Part shown: piece by piece, positions 17,204-25,763 of the stretch | How the letters are laid out: each line of letters opens with the position of its first letter | How positions within the stretch are numbered: the first letter of the stretch is position 1 | Assembly (NCBI GenBank): GCA_964643965.1 | Contig: CAZXVH010000016.1 | Coordinates: forward strand, 1-64,000 | Length of the DNA: 64,000 nucleotides | From: GCA-2746795 sp964643965 | Lineage (GTDB): Bacteria; Chloroflexota; Anaerolineae; Promineifilales; Promineifilaceae | Reading direction: 5' to 3' | Made by a program: the position numbers and the translations under genes | Notes under the pieces: generated by a model | The model's input: only the letters and a program-made list of their open reading frames with translations | Told to the model about the DNA's origin: nothing | The model's database searches: none

Positions 17204-17559
17204 TTAGACGATTTCTTTATTTGAAAGTGATGTCAGAATGGCGGTGATTTCATTGGCTTCTTGATACTGTTTTTTGTAGGTTTCTCTGTCTAAATAGCCA
17301 CGTTTACCAAACATCACCATCAAGCTGACCACTTCATAAACAGAACCTTTGGCAATGCGAAAAAAATATTGTTTTTCTTTAGGCTTATCCCTACCGCTGC
17401 CTTCAGCAATATTGGTAGGAATGCTCAAAGATGCACGACGCATTTGTTCTCCTAAGGAAAACTGATATTTTGGGGCAAGTTATCGGCTAACAAAAACATA
17501 GCATCAGCGAAATCAATGCTGCGCTTCCAGACACTCAACGACTCAAATTTAAAATTCAT
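17204..17559 (-). pseudogene. Four-helix-bundle (23S rRNA intervening-sequence type) protein, frameshifted
   Basis: The 3' part (17204-17443) encodes MRRASLSIPTNIAEGSGR, the hallmark of this family. Read further upstream, another frame begins at an ATG at 17559 and encodes the missing N-terminus (MNFKFESLSVWKRSIDFADA, then LADNLPQNISF). It then hits TAG after a run of four T residues; a fifth T would join the frames (ISFSLGEQ-MRRAS). So the gene carries a one-base deletion in a homopolymer, or the assembly does. Function of the family is unknown. It stands between carbamate kinase and YgeW and is flanked by inverted microsatellites. Confidence 0.85.
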
Positions 17560-17580
17560 CTCTAAAAAACCCCTTCAAAA

Positions 17581-17640
17581 ATGGGAGCGTGGTCTGCCAG
17601 ACAGCACAAGGCGGACAAGCTGTCCGCGCTCCCATATTCA
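17581..17640. repeat. Dispersed repeat, family 2 copy A
   Basis: Contains GGGAGCG...GGTCTGCCAGAC...GCGGACAAGCTGTCCGC. An inverted relative lies at 38949-39003. Internal GTCTG/CAGAC and GCGGACA/TGTCCGC arms suggest a REP-like hairpin. Confidence 0.65.
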
Positions 17641-17671
17641 TTTATTGAGGTAGCTTCGTTTATGAAAACTC

Positions 17672-17701
17672 CTCTTGCTCTTGCTCTATCCTCTTGCTCT
17701 C
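17672..17701. repeat. TTGCTC microsatellite, right arm
   Basis: CTCTTG hexamers, the reverse complement of the tract at 17175-17203. It abuts the stop codon of the YgeW gene. Confidence 0.85.
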
Positions 17702-17702
17702 T

Positions 17703-18683
17703 TTAGCTCATCGTAAGAGCCATTACCGCTTTTTGCACATGCAGACGATTCTCGGCTTCATCCATGACGACGCTTTGGGGGCCGTCCAGGACCTTGGTGG
17801 TTACCTCGATGTCGCGGTCGGCGGGCAGAGGGTGCATGTAGATGGCGTCTTTTTTGGCGAAGGCCATCTTGGCATCGTCAACAAGCCAATTCTTGTATTT
17901 GTCTTGCAAGATTTTACCTTCGGCGGGGTCGGCCGTGGTGACCAGGGGCCCCCATGATTTGGCGTAGATGACATCGGCGTCTTTATACGCCTCTTCCATG
18001 TTATCCATGATCTCGAAGCTGGCGCCGTTCTGTTTCGCTAAGGCTTGTGCCTGGGCGACGATTTCGGGCATTAATTCAAATTCCGGCGGATGGGTGAGGA
18101 CGACATCCATGCCAAAGCGGGGCATTTGCAAGATGAGCGATTGCGGCACAGAGATGGGTTTGAGGTAGGAAGAAGCATACGCCCAGGAAACGACAATTTT
18201 CTTACCGCGTAAATCTTTCCCTTTTTTCTCCTGAATGGTCATCAGATCGGCCAGGCATTGGTGCGGATGATAGATGTCGCATTGCATGTTCAAAACGGGG
18301 GCGCGGGACGCTTCGGCTACCAGGTTGAGGTAACGATTGCCGTCGCCCCAGTCACAATGGCGAATGGCGATACCGTCAAAATAACGGCCGTAAATATCGC
18401 CCATCTCTTTTTCGGTGTCTCCATGGGAAATCTGGGTGGTTTTGCTGTCAATAAAGGCGCCATGACCGCCCAACTGCGCCATGCCTGCTTCAAACGAGCC
18501 GCGGGTGCGGGTGCTGCTGAAGAAGAAAAGCATCGCCAACACTTTGTCGCGCAAGTAGGGGTGCGGCTGACCCAGCGCCCGTTTCATTTTTAGATCCCAC
18601 GCCAGTTCCAGCACGGTTTCGACTTCCTCTTTGGAGAAGTCTAAGTCACTAATAAAATCTCTACCTCTTAAACCTGTTTGCAT
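17703..18683 (-). CDS. ygeW: YgeW-family knotted carbamoyltransferase
   Basis: 326 aa. Member of the aspartate/ornithine carbamoyltransferase superfamily. The carbamoyl-phosphate loop reads SSTRTRGSFE (about 54-63) and the C-terminal loop MHPLPAD (about 279-285). The insertion KKIVVSWAYASSYLKP (about 162-177) is typical of the knotted YgeW branch, whose true substrate is unproven but is linked to anaerobic purine or ureide breakdown. Immediately upstream is YgeY, and carbamate kinase follows, which suggests carbamoyl phosphate is released from a carbamoylated amine and used to make ATP. Confidence 0.93.
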   Translation of the reverse strand: MQTGLRGRDFISDLDFSKEEVETVLELAWDLKMKRALGQPHPYLRDKVLAMLFFFSSTRTRGSFEAGMAQLGGHGAFIDSKTTQISHGDTEKEMGDIYGRYFDGIAIRHCDWGDGNRYLNLVAEASRAPVLNMQCDIYHPHQCLADLMTIQEKKGKDLRGKKIVVSWAYASSYLKPISVPQSLILQMPRFGMDVVLTHPPEFELMPEIVAQAQALAKQNGASFEIMDNMEEAYKDADVIYAKSWGPLVTTADPAEGKILQDKYKNWLVDDAKMAFAKKDAIYMHPLPADRDIEVTTKVLDGPQSVVMDEAENRLHVQKAVMALTMS

Positions 18684-18712
18684 TTTTTATCTCCTTAAAT
18701 TTTGCTTTGTAT

Positions 18713-19915
18713 CTATTTAATCATCGCTGGTAACAGCGCGTAAAACTGGGTGGCTGCTACCACGTCTGCTAACGGCACATGCTCATTGACCGCGTGGGCG
18801 TAAATTTCATTGCCGGGGCCAAAGCCGATGCTGGGAATACCCAATTTCCCTGCCCAATAGTTGCCATTGGTAGAGAAATCCCATTTACCTTGCCCAAACG
18901 GATCTTCGCTGTCCCATAATGCCTTCATCGTGGCCACGCCTGCTTGCACGAAGGGATGGCTTTCGGGGTATGCCCATGAAGGGAAGTATTGTTCGTATTC
19001 ATAGACTGCGCCGGTGTGGCTGGGTTCGGTGTAGGTGAGGCCGCGCATCTCAAAATCAGCTTTGGTTTCTGCGGGGATGATGGCCTTGATTTGCTCGCGT
19101 ACCAGCTCTTTGGTTTCGCCAAAGGTGATGCGCCGGTCGATGAAAATGGTGCATTCGTCGGGGACGGCGTTGTTACTGGGGCTGACGCTGCTGATTTTGG
19201 TGACGGTGATGCGGCCAATGCCCAAAAAATCGTCAGGCGTGAAGGTCTCTTCCAGTTTGGAAATAGCATCTACCACGGGCATCATTTTGGTGATGGCGTT
19301 GTCGCCCATGAAGTTGCTGGCGGCGTGGGCGCTTTTGCCTTTGCAGGTCACTTCTAGTTCGTAGCGCCCTTTGTGGCCGCGATACACTTTCATGTTGGTC
19401 GGTTCACCAATAACGACGAAGTCGGGGGTGATATTTTCCCAATCACGGAAGGCGGCGCAGCCGACGCCATCGCACCACTCTTCGATGTTACCCAATATGT
19501 AGCAGGTGAAACCATCGAGCAGCCCTAAATCACGAGCGATGGCCAGGCCATAGACCATGCCGGGCGTACTGTTTTTCTCGTCGAGAGCGCCACGGGCATA
19601 TAACATGCCATCTTCTACCTTGCCGATGAAGGGATCCCATTCCCACTGCTCGGGATCGCCGATGCCCACGGTGTCGAGGTGGGTGTCGTAGAGCAAGATT
19701 TTTTCGCCGTCGCCGATTTTGCCGACGATGGAGCCGTATTTGTCTACGTACACTTCGTCGTAGCCGAGTTTGCGCATTTCGGCGCCAACACGCTCACCGA
19801 CGGCCTCGATGTCGCTGTCCATGCTGGGGATGGCTACGATTTCTCGGAAGAAGGTGAGGATGTCGTTTTCGGCGGCGGCTACTTTTTGTTGGATTTGGGT
19901 GATAATGGTTTCCAT
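18713..19915 (-). CDS. ygeY: YgeY-family M20 metallohydrolase
   Basis: 400 aa, zinc peptidase/deacylase of the M20 fold. Seen: first metal ligand in LYDTHLDTV (about 75-83), bridging Asp in ARGALDEKN (about 107-115), the Glu-Glu pair in GNIEEWCDGVGC, and a C-terminal His in YAHAVNEHV. The IEEWCDGVG stretch marks the YgeY/selenium-metabolism-linked group rather than ArgE. It starts 29 bases upstream of ygeW. Probably hydrolyses an amide or carbamoyl intermediate in the same pathway. Confidence 0.92.
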   Translation of the reverse strand: METIITQIQQKVAAAENDILTFFREIVAIPSMDSDIEAVGERVGAEMRKLGYDEVYVDKYGSIVGKIGDGEKILLYDTHLDTVGIGDPEQWEWDPFIGKVEDGMLYARGALDEKNSTPGMVYGLAIARDLGLLDGFTCYILGNIEEWCDGVGCAAFRDWENITPDFVVIGEPTNMKVYRGHKGRYELEVTCKGKSAHAASNFMGDNAITKMMPVVDAISKLEETFTPDDFLGIGRITVTKISSVSPSNNAVPDECTIFIDRRITFGETKELVREQIKAIIPAETKADFEMRGLTYTEPSHTGAVYEYEQYFPSWAYPESHPFVQAGVATMKALWDSEDPFGQGKWDFSTNGNYWAGKLGIPSIGFGPGNEIYAHAVNEHVPLADVVAATQFYALLPAMIK

Positions 19916-19941
19916 AATTTTCTCCTTGTTTAAATTCTGAA

Positions 19942-20667
19942 TTATATTTTTCGCCGGATGAGGCGAAAGCGTAACAGGTCGTCACGGAAGTAAGAATTGG
20001 CGCAGAGGATGGGGTGGTTGTCGTCGTTGTAGCCAATTTCGTGCAGGGAGAGCAGGGGCGTTTGTGGTTGGATGTGGAGCGTCTGCGCCAGGTCTGCGCT
20101 GGCAACGATGGGGATAATTTCGGAAAGATAGTAGTTGAGGTGAGAACGGCCGTTTTCCCATAAATATCTATAAATTGGCTCCACAAAGTCAGTTGATTGG
20201 TACGGTTCTGTGAGCAGGTGGGCGGGGATGTAGTTGTTTGCCAGAATGACGGGTTGGTTGTCAGCCAGGAAAAGCTTGCGCACCACAATGAGGTCATCCC
20301 CTTCTGTCAGGTTTAAGTCAGCGGCAATAACGGCCGTGGCGGGTTGAGTCGCAACTTCCAGGATGCGGGTGGAAGGGGTGTAATCGTGGGCGGCTAACAT
20401 CTCTTCGTAAGACCAGATTTCATCCAGGCGAGATTTGATTTGCAGCCCCGCCTCGTTGACAAAGGTGCCGGCCCCTTGCTTGCGGTAAACGATGCCTTCA
20501 TTTTCCAGGCGGCTCAGGGCGTCGCGGATGGTGGTGCGGCTGACGCCCAAATCGGTGGCGAGTTCAGTTTCAGAGGGGATTTTTCCCTCCGCAAAAGCAT
20601 CGTCCAAAATCAATTGCTTGATGTGGGATTTAGCTTGTTCAGTTAGGGAGGGCGTTCGTTTGAGCAT
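19942..20667 (-). CDS. GntR-family regulator with UTRA ligand domain
   Basis: 241 aa from the ATG at 20667, with GGAG close upstream; a longer ATG at 20736 is possible. N-terminal winged helix (IPSETELATDLGVSRTTIRDALSRLENEGIVYRKQGAGTF) is typical GntR, and the C-terminal 150 residues fit the UTRA small-molecule domain (HutC subfamily). It is the first gene of the leftward ygeY-ygeW-arcC cluster and so most likely controls it in response to a pathway metabolite. Confidence 0.9.
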   Translation of the reverse strand: MLKRTPSLTEQAKSHIKQLILDDAFAEGKIPSETELATDLGVSRTTIRDALSRLENEGIVYRKQGAGTFVNEAGLQIKSRLDEIWSYEEMLAAHDYTPSTRILEVATQPATAVIAADLNLTEGDDLIVVRKLFLADNQPVILANNYIPAHLLTEPYQSTDFVEPIYRYLWENGRSHLNYYLSEIIPIVASADLAQTLHIQPQTPLLSLHEIGYNDDNHPILCANSYFRDDLLRFRLIRRKI

Positions 20668-20867
20668 AGCTCCTACATATTCGTAAGGTGGTATGGTTGT
20701 ATGACGAATTTTATGCTTTTCTAAGCCCTTTGTCAATCGAGTTTAGGACCAACTGCGGAGAACCGCGTTAAAATAATGACTTTTGACTATGTTTTATGAT
20801 GACATTCGTCAGGATATGGGGCGGGGGGAAACGGCCGTTTCTCGCCCATCGCCGATTGTTTGATAAA

Positions 20868-21725
20868 ATGTGTGCCGCTACCACTATGAAAGCAACATCC
20901 GCCTCACACGTTATCAAGGTTGAACGATTTGAAGGGTCGCTGCCAGAACGGCCGTTATACATCTACCTGCCCCCTGGGTACGATGATAATCCCGCCCGCC
21001 ATTATCCAGTACTCTATATGCACGATGGACAAAACTGCTTCCAGGCTTATGCCGCTGACAGCTACGTTGGTTCCTGGCGCGCCGATGAAACTGCCGATCT
21101 TCTCATCGGCCAAGCGTTGATGGAGCCGTGTATCATCGTGGGCGTGGGACATGGCGGCAGCCAGCGTATCATTGAATATTTACCTCCCTACGCCACTTTT
21201 CATCCCAAAAAAGGGGAAGGGAATAAAGACAAACGCAAAGGCGTCAACGGCCGTGCGGATCTCACCTTTTATTATTATCAAAATGAAATAACACCCTACA
21301 TCCACCAACATTACCGGGCGCTGCCCGGGCGAGAAAACAGAGCGACCTGCGGGTCATCTATGGGCGGCCTGTTTTCCACCTATATTGCCTGGCAGTTCCC
21401 CGAATTTGCCCGCCATCACGCCCTGGTTTCACCCGCCTACTGGATAACGGCCAATGGGAAAGGGAAAATGGAACCGATTGAGCGGCTGCGCCGCGGCAAG
21501 CCGCGAGATGTACGTTTGTGGCTGGACAGCGGCACACAAGATGCGCCAGGCCGCGGCCACGACGGCCGTTATGAAACCCTGGCTGCTCGTGATGCTTTGT
21601 TGGCAAATGGCTATGTAGAAGGCCCTGATTTTTATTACTATTTAGCCAAAGGGGCCATCCATAAAGAATCAGCCTGGGCGGCCCGACTGCCTCTTATTTT
21701 TCAATTTCTGTTTCCACCACGATAA
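20868..21725 (+). CDS. Esterase of the enterochelin-esterase/antigen-85 fold (PF00756-like)
   Basis: About 285 aa. Seen: LYIYLPPGYDDNP...YPVLYMHDGQN near the N-terminus and the nucleophile elbow CGSSMGG (about residue 163). Late His in AIHKESAW. Start is uncertain: ATGs at 20868 and 20886 are both possible and neither has a strong ribosome site; 20796 is unlikely because that stretch contains repeat sequence. It is followed after 8 bases by a second esterase and then an ATP-grasp enzyme, so the three form an operon. Confidence 0.82.
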   Translation: MCAATTMKATSASHVIKVERFEGSLPERPLYIYLPPGYDDNPARHYPVLYMHDGQNCFQAYAADSYVGSWRADETADLLIGQALMEPCIIVGVGHGGSQRIIEYLPPYATFHPKKGEGNKDKRKGVNGRADLTFYYYQNEITPYIHQHYRALPGRENRATCGSSMGGLFSTYIAWQFPEFARHHALVSPAYWITANGKGKMEPIERLRRGKPRDVRLWLDSGTQDAPGRGHDGRYETLAARDALLANGYVEGPDFYYYLAKGAIHKESAWAARLPLIFQFLFPPR

Positions 21726-21733
21726 GGCAAACC

Positions 21734-22477
21734 ATGCAAAGACGGTATGAAATCATCAACAGCCTGGCTATTGGCCGCTCCATGCAGATATTGGCCTTCG
21801 GTCATTATGGGGCGCCGGTGATTGCCTTCCCTTCTGGCGGCGGGCAATTTTTTGATTTTGAGAGCAATGGCATGATAACGGCCGTTGCTCCCCTCCTTGA
21901 AGCGGGCAAAATCAAAATTTACTGCCCAGAAAGCCTCGACAACGAATCGTGGCTCAAGCAAGGCGTGGATCCTCATTGGCGGGCCGTGCGTCACAACGCC
22001 TACCAGGATTTTATCCTCTATGATTTAGTGCCCGCCATTCGCGCCGACTGCCACGACGACAACATCCGCATCGCCCTCACCGGCGCCAGTTTGGGCGCTT
22101 ACCATGCCGCTAACTTTGCCCTCAAATTTCCGCATCTGTTTCATTATGCTTTGTGTATGAGCGGCCGTTATAGCTTAGAAGCCATTTGCGGACAAAGTGG
22201 CTCAGCGGACGTTTATTTCAACAATCCGCTGGCTTACGTACCTAATTTACATGACGGCGCTCTGGCCCATGTGCGCCACAACACCCATCTCGCCCTGGTG
22301 TGCGGTCAGGGCGCCTGGGAAGAAAAATGCTTGCGCGAAACCCATCGCCTGGCCGACCTGTTGGCCGAAAAAGGGATCAGTCACGAACGAGACATATGGG
22401 GCTACGAGGTGGAGCATCATTGGTTCTGGTGGCGGCAGCAAATCGCCCACCATTTTGGCAAAACATTTGGAGGATGA
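21734..22477 (+). CDS. Esterase/alpha-beta hydrolase (PF00756-like)
   Basis: 247 aa. Seen: LAFGHYGAPVIAFPSGGG at the N-terminus, nucleophile elbow LTGASLGAYHAAN (Ser about 120), and late His in EVEHHWFWW. Closest in style to small cytosolic esterases of the Esterase D/IroE group. Its stop codon overlaps the ribosome site of the ATP-grasp gene. The substrate is unknown. Confidence 0.85.
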   Translation: MQRRYEIINSLAIGRSMQILAFGHYGAPVIAFPSGGGQFFDFESNGMITAVAPLLEAGKIKIYCPESLDNESWLKQGVDPHWRAVRHNAYQDFILYDLVPAIRADCHDDNIRIALTGASLGAYHAANFALKFPHLFHYALCMSGRYSLEAICGQSGSADVYFNNPLAYVPNLHDGALAHVRHNTHLALVCGQGAWEEKCLRETHRLADLLAEKGISHERDIWGYEVEHHWFWWRQQIAHHFGKTFGG

Positions 22478-22478
22478 G

Positions 22479-23708
22479 ATGATGCAGCGGAAAATCGGTT
22501 TGTTATTGGGTGATGAAGAAGATTGGCCGACGGCGTTTGAAGCATTGGCGCGATGGCTGGGAAATACGATAAGTTATCGGGGTGGAACAGCGCAAATCGA
22601 GGTGGAGCGCATCCGCATCCACCCCTTCCAATTGAGTGCGCCCACCAGCTACAATCTGGTAATCGACCGGCTGGCTTATTGGCATTATCAGCCGCGTGAA
22701 TGGTTGAAAAAGGCGGCATTGGTCAACGGCGTTTACCTGCTCAACAATCCTTTTACCTTCCAGAGTATGGAAAAACATTCGGCTTACTGCGCCATGCTGC
22801 GCCTGGGTCTGAACATCCCCGATACCTGGCTCATCCCGCCCAAAGCGCCCCCCGATACAGAGAAATATCGCCGAACGGCCGCCAATTATCATGACCTGTT
22901 CAACCTGTCCGACATCGCCAACCAGATAGGCTACCCCCTGTTCATGAAGCCGTTTGATGGCGGCGGCTGGCGCGGCGTCAGCGCCGTGCATAATGAAGCC
23001 GAACTGATCAAAGCGTACGACGAGTCGGGGCAAATGTTGATGCACTTGCAAGCGGGGCTGGCTGATTTCGATGTTTTTGTGCGCTCGTTGGCGATTGGGC
23101 CGCAGGTAATTAGCCTGTTTTATGATCCGGGGCAGCCGCAGCACGGCCGTTATCAAATCCGCCACAATTTCTTAAACGCGGAGAAAGGACGGGAAGCGCG
23201 GATCATCACCAAAGTGATCAACGCCTTCTTCCGTTGGGACTTCAACTCCTGTGAAGCCATCCTCAAGAATGGCGTCTTGTGGCCGATTGACTTTGCCAAT
23301 GCCTGCCCCGACATCGCCATCACCAGCCTGCACTACTACTTCCCCTGGGCCATTAAATCATTGCTAGCCTGGAGCCTATTCTGCACCGTCACCCGCCGGC
23401 CGATGCACATGACCATGGACATCGCCCCCTACTTCACCATCGCCGACTCTGCTCTCAGCTACGACGACAAGCTGACCGAATACGAAAAACTGGCCGACGC
23501 TCATTTCCAAACAGATGAATTTAATGCGTTCAAGGCTGAGGCGCTGCCCCAATTGGATGAGGTGATGTGGCGGCTGGCGCAAAGCGAGGAATTTGACGCC
23601 ATCCTGATGCAAACGGTGCAGTCCACTTTTCCCCCGCCCGAACATGAGCAGTACATCGCCCATTATCGCGGCTTGCTGCGCCATTGGGTGGAAGCGGAGG
23701 CCGGTTAG
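22479..23708 (+). CDS. ATP-grasp ligase, RimK/glutathione-synthetase-like
   Basis: 409 aa. The start at 22479 (tandem ATG ATG) is set by GGAGG at 22469-22473; the open frame runs far upstream but overlaps the esterase. Seen: YPLFMKPFDGGGWRGVS (Lys and Gly-rich ATP-binding loop, about 163-180) and late metal-binding region WPIDFANACPD (about 266-276). Such proteins ligate a carboxyl group to an amine. The two upstream esterases may trim or recycle the product. Confidence 0.82.
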   Translation: MMQRKIGLLLGDEEDWPTAFEALARWLGNTISYRGGTAQIEVERIRIHPFQLSAPTSYNLVIDRLAYWHYQPREWLKKAALVNGVYLLNNPFTFQSMEKHSAYCAMLRLGLNIPDTWLIPPKAPPDTEKYRRTAANYHDLFNLSDIANQIGYPLFMKPFDGGGWRGVSAVHNEAELIKAYDESGQMLMHLQAGLADFDVFVRSLAIGPQVISLFYDPGQPQHGRYQIRHNFLNAEKGREARIITKVINAFFRWDFNSCEAILKNGVLWPIDFANACPDIAITSLHYYFPWAIKSLLAWSLFCTVTRRPMHMTMDIAPYFTIADSALSYDDKLTEYEKLADAHFQTDEFNAFKAEALPQLDEVMWRLAQSEEFDAILMQTVQSTFPPPEHEQYIAHYRGLLRHWVEAEAG

Positions 23709-23782
23709 AAAATCTAAAGACTCATTACAAAGATATAAAGGGACAAAGAGACAAAGAACGCCGCGCCGCTGAAAAACTCAAA

Positions 23783-24106
23783 ACGGTTGGCCCGATAACG
23801 GCCGTTGTGGAACTGGTCTATCGCTATCATGGCAAACTGCCCCTGGCCGTGGCTTCTAGCGGCCGTCGGCAGGACGTAGAGACCTCCCTTCGCGCTATCG
23901 GCCTGCTCTCCTACTTCGACGCCATCCTCACCGCCGACGACGCCATCCAGCCGAAACCGGCGCCCGACATTTTCCTGGCGGCAGCCGCACGTTTAGGCGT
24001 CGCCCCTGAAGCCTGCGAAGTTTTTGAAGATGCGGATATGGGCTTGATGGGGGCGCGGGAAGCAGGCATGGTGGCTACAGATGTGCGGCCGTATTTATCA
24101 TCATAG
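23783..24106 (+). pseudogene. HAD phosphatase fragment lacking the catalytic N-terminus
   Basis: The frame contains HAD motif II (LAVASSG), motif III (KPAPDIF) and motif IV (FEDADMGLMGA), the C-terminal half of a beta-phosphoglucomutase-type HAD. Motif I (DxDGT), which carries the nucleophile, is absent. Upstream sequence back to the ATP-grasp stop does not restore it. Most likely a deletion remnant. Confidence 0.78.
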
Positions 24107-24304
24107 ACGTCGCCAGGTTGGTGTAGGAAGCTCGTCATCATTGAAAAAAGTGGGAAGCTGACTTGAGGCTTGCCCGTTTTTTAACAATACTGGGACTGTC
24201 ACCGTTTCCCCCAAATACACCTTGCCCTCTTGTCCTTCTTTCTTCTTGATGCTACTTACGTACACTACACGTATAAATCGACCTTGCTCTGGCGCGGTGT
24301 TCCG

Positions 24305-24344
24305 CTGGTTGCTGTGGCCGGTCTCCAGACCGTGCCACACTCCG
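24305..24344. repeat. Dispersed repeat, family 1 copy A
   Basis: 40 bases identical to 34931-34970, centred on GGTCTCCAGACC-like arms. In the opposite reading it encodes a WHGLETGHSNQ peptide that appears in spurious frames. Confidence 0.85.
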
Positions 24345-24452
24345 TTTGCCAATCCTAGAAACATTTGCCGGGAAACGGCCGTTTCCGACATCATCTGGTA
24401 ACGGTTAAAAATCATTTAGACTGATTCTAACAATTTTTCAGCACAAGGAGAA

Positions 24453-24645
24453 ACGGCCGTTCTCCACCCCCATCTCTCATCACCCAACCGCATCCAGTCG
24501 GTCTCGTAATTTTACTACTCAGGAAGGCAAACGGCCGTTCTCCCATTCCCTCAGCACACCACCCAACGGCCGTTCCTCACCCCCACCGCGCATCAACCAG
24601 CCGCACCCAGTCAGTCTAAATCCCTGTAATCCATTTCGCATTTGC
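24453..24645. repeat. Composite minisatellite, left array
   Basis: Alternating long (about 80-base) and short (about 33-base) units, each starting ACGGCCGTTC: long 24453-24531, short 24532-24565, long 24566-24645. The long unit carries ATCTCTCATCACCCAACCGC and CAGTCGGTCTC-like blocks. The same A/B units recur at 25482-25706, on the other side of a toxin-antitoxin pair. Confidence 0.8.
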
Positions 24646-24708
24646 AAAGAACGAGAAAAAATTTCCCCCTTATTGACATTTGTGCGTTTTGGTGGCATAT
24701 TTGATACC

Positions 24709-25131
24709 ATGAAAGTTGTTTTAGATACCAACATCCTTATTGCTGCATCCCGTTCTCGTCGTGGTGCATCTTACTATCTTTTACAACTTATCCCAGATAA
24801 GCGATTTGAGATATGTCTTTCAACGCCGCTTTATTTTGAATATCTTGATGTGCTAATGAGGCCAGAACACCGGCTAAAAGGCTTGACGGATGAACAGATA
24901 TTTGGCGCAGTGCAGTATCTCACTTCACAGGCGCATCTTCAAGAAATTTACTTTTATTGGCGGCCTTTTTTGCCGGATGTGAAAGATGATATGGTGCTTG
25001 AACTGGCTGTTGCCGCCCAAGCAGAAAGAATCATTACATTTAATATGAAGGACTTTCGTGGTATTGACATTTTTGATATAGAGGCAGTTAAGCCACGCGA
25101 TTTTCTTGTTGAAATTGGAGCGTTTAAATGA
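24709..25131 (+). CDS. PIN-family toxin (TIGR00305-like)
   Basis: 140 aa from the ATG at 24709; the family opening MKVVLDTNILIAA places the catalytic Asp6 correctly. Further acidic residues appear in PLYFEYLDVL (about 43) and DVKDDMVLELAVAAQAE (about 88-103), with FNMKDF near 113. Predicted RNase toxin. Overlaps the downstream antitoxin by the ATGA sequence. The toxin-first order is typical for this family. Confidence 0.9.
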   Translation: MKVVLDTNILIAASRSRRGASYYLLQLIPDKRFEICLSTPLYFEYLDVLMRPEHRLKGLTDEQIFGAVQYLTSQAHLQEIYFYWRPFLPDVKDDMVLELAVAAQAERIITFNMKDFRGIDIFDIEAVKPRDFLVEIGAFK

Positions 25132-25379
25132 CAGCATTAACCATTCGATTACCCGCTAGTGTCCACAAAGAAATAAAGGCATTGGCAGAAGCTGAGGGTG
25201 TTTCTATAAACCAATTTTTAACGCTGGCTGCGGTGGAAAAAATAAGTGCTTTACGCACTGTGGAATATTTGCGTGCGGAGGCAAGTAAAGGGAGTCGTGC
25301 TGATTTCGAAGCGTTTTTAGCGGCTATACCTGACGTTGCACCGATGGCAGATGACACATTAGATATAGACGTTTCCTAA
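25128..25379 (+). CDS. Ribbon-helix-helix antitoxin
   Basis: 83 aa. N-terminal MTALTIRLPASVHKEIKALA...GVSINQFLTLAAVEKI is a HicB/CopG-like ribbon-helix-helix; the acidic C-terminus would wrap the toxin. Coupled to the PIN gene by a 4-base overlap. The pair is more AT-rich than flanking genes and is bracketed by minisatellite arrays. Confidence 0.88.
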   Translation: MTALTIRLPASVHKEIKALAEAEGVSINQFLTLAAVEKISALRTVEYLRAEASKGSRADFEAFLAAIPDVAPMADDTLDIDVS

Positions 25380-25763
25380 GGTCGCAAGACGGGAATTTGT
25401 ATTTTTCATAGTTGATTCTGTTACTATCACTAGCTGGCATTTTGCCTCACTACCTAATAACCAACATTTAACATAACGACAAACGGCCGTTCTCCACCCC
25501 AGCACAACCAACCAACGGCCGTTCTCACCCCAATCTCTCATTACCCAAGCCGCACTCAAGAGGTCTCGATATTTTTCTATTCGCGGAAAGCCAAACGGCC
25601 GTTCTCCTATCCCCTGCACAACCAACAAATGGCAGTTTCTTACTTCCATCTCTCATCAACCAACTGATATTCAATCGGTCTCAGAATTTTGCTGTTTGCG
25701 AATAACAAAATTTCGTTCCAAAAAGACATTATCAAAACAAACACAATATGATCAAGAGCATAT
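25380..25763. other. Gene-free stretch with repeats
   Basis: Contains the right minisatellite array. No gene or RNA structure recognised otherwise. Confidence 0.7.
25482..25706. repeat. Composite minisatellite, right array
   Basis: Units: short 25482-25513, long 25514-25593, short 25594-25626, long 25627-25706 (the last with decayed ACGGCCGTT). Same units and same orientation as 24453-24645. Confidence 0.8.

Larger units (their letters stand above)
24107..24708. other. Gene-free stretch with repeats
   Basis: Holds a 40-base copy of dispersed repeat family 1 (24305-24344) and a minisatellite array (24453-24645). A 104-aa minus-strand frame at 24101-24415 reads through the repeat and is not supported as a gene. 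Confidence 0.75.

Noticed and set aside
22503..23165. 220-aa minus-strand frame
   Set aside because: Antisense shadow of the ATP-grasp gene.
24101..24415. 104-aa minus-strand frame
   Set aside because: Composed largely of translated dispersed repeat (WHGLETGHSNQ); no ribosome site and no family.
24453..25706. Integron cassette with attC sites
   Set aside because: Repeat units lack the paired RYYYAAC/GTTRRRY boxes and no integrase is present.
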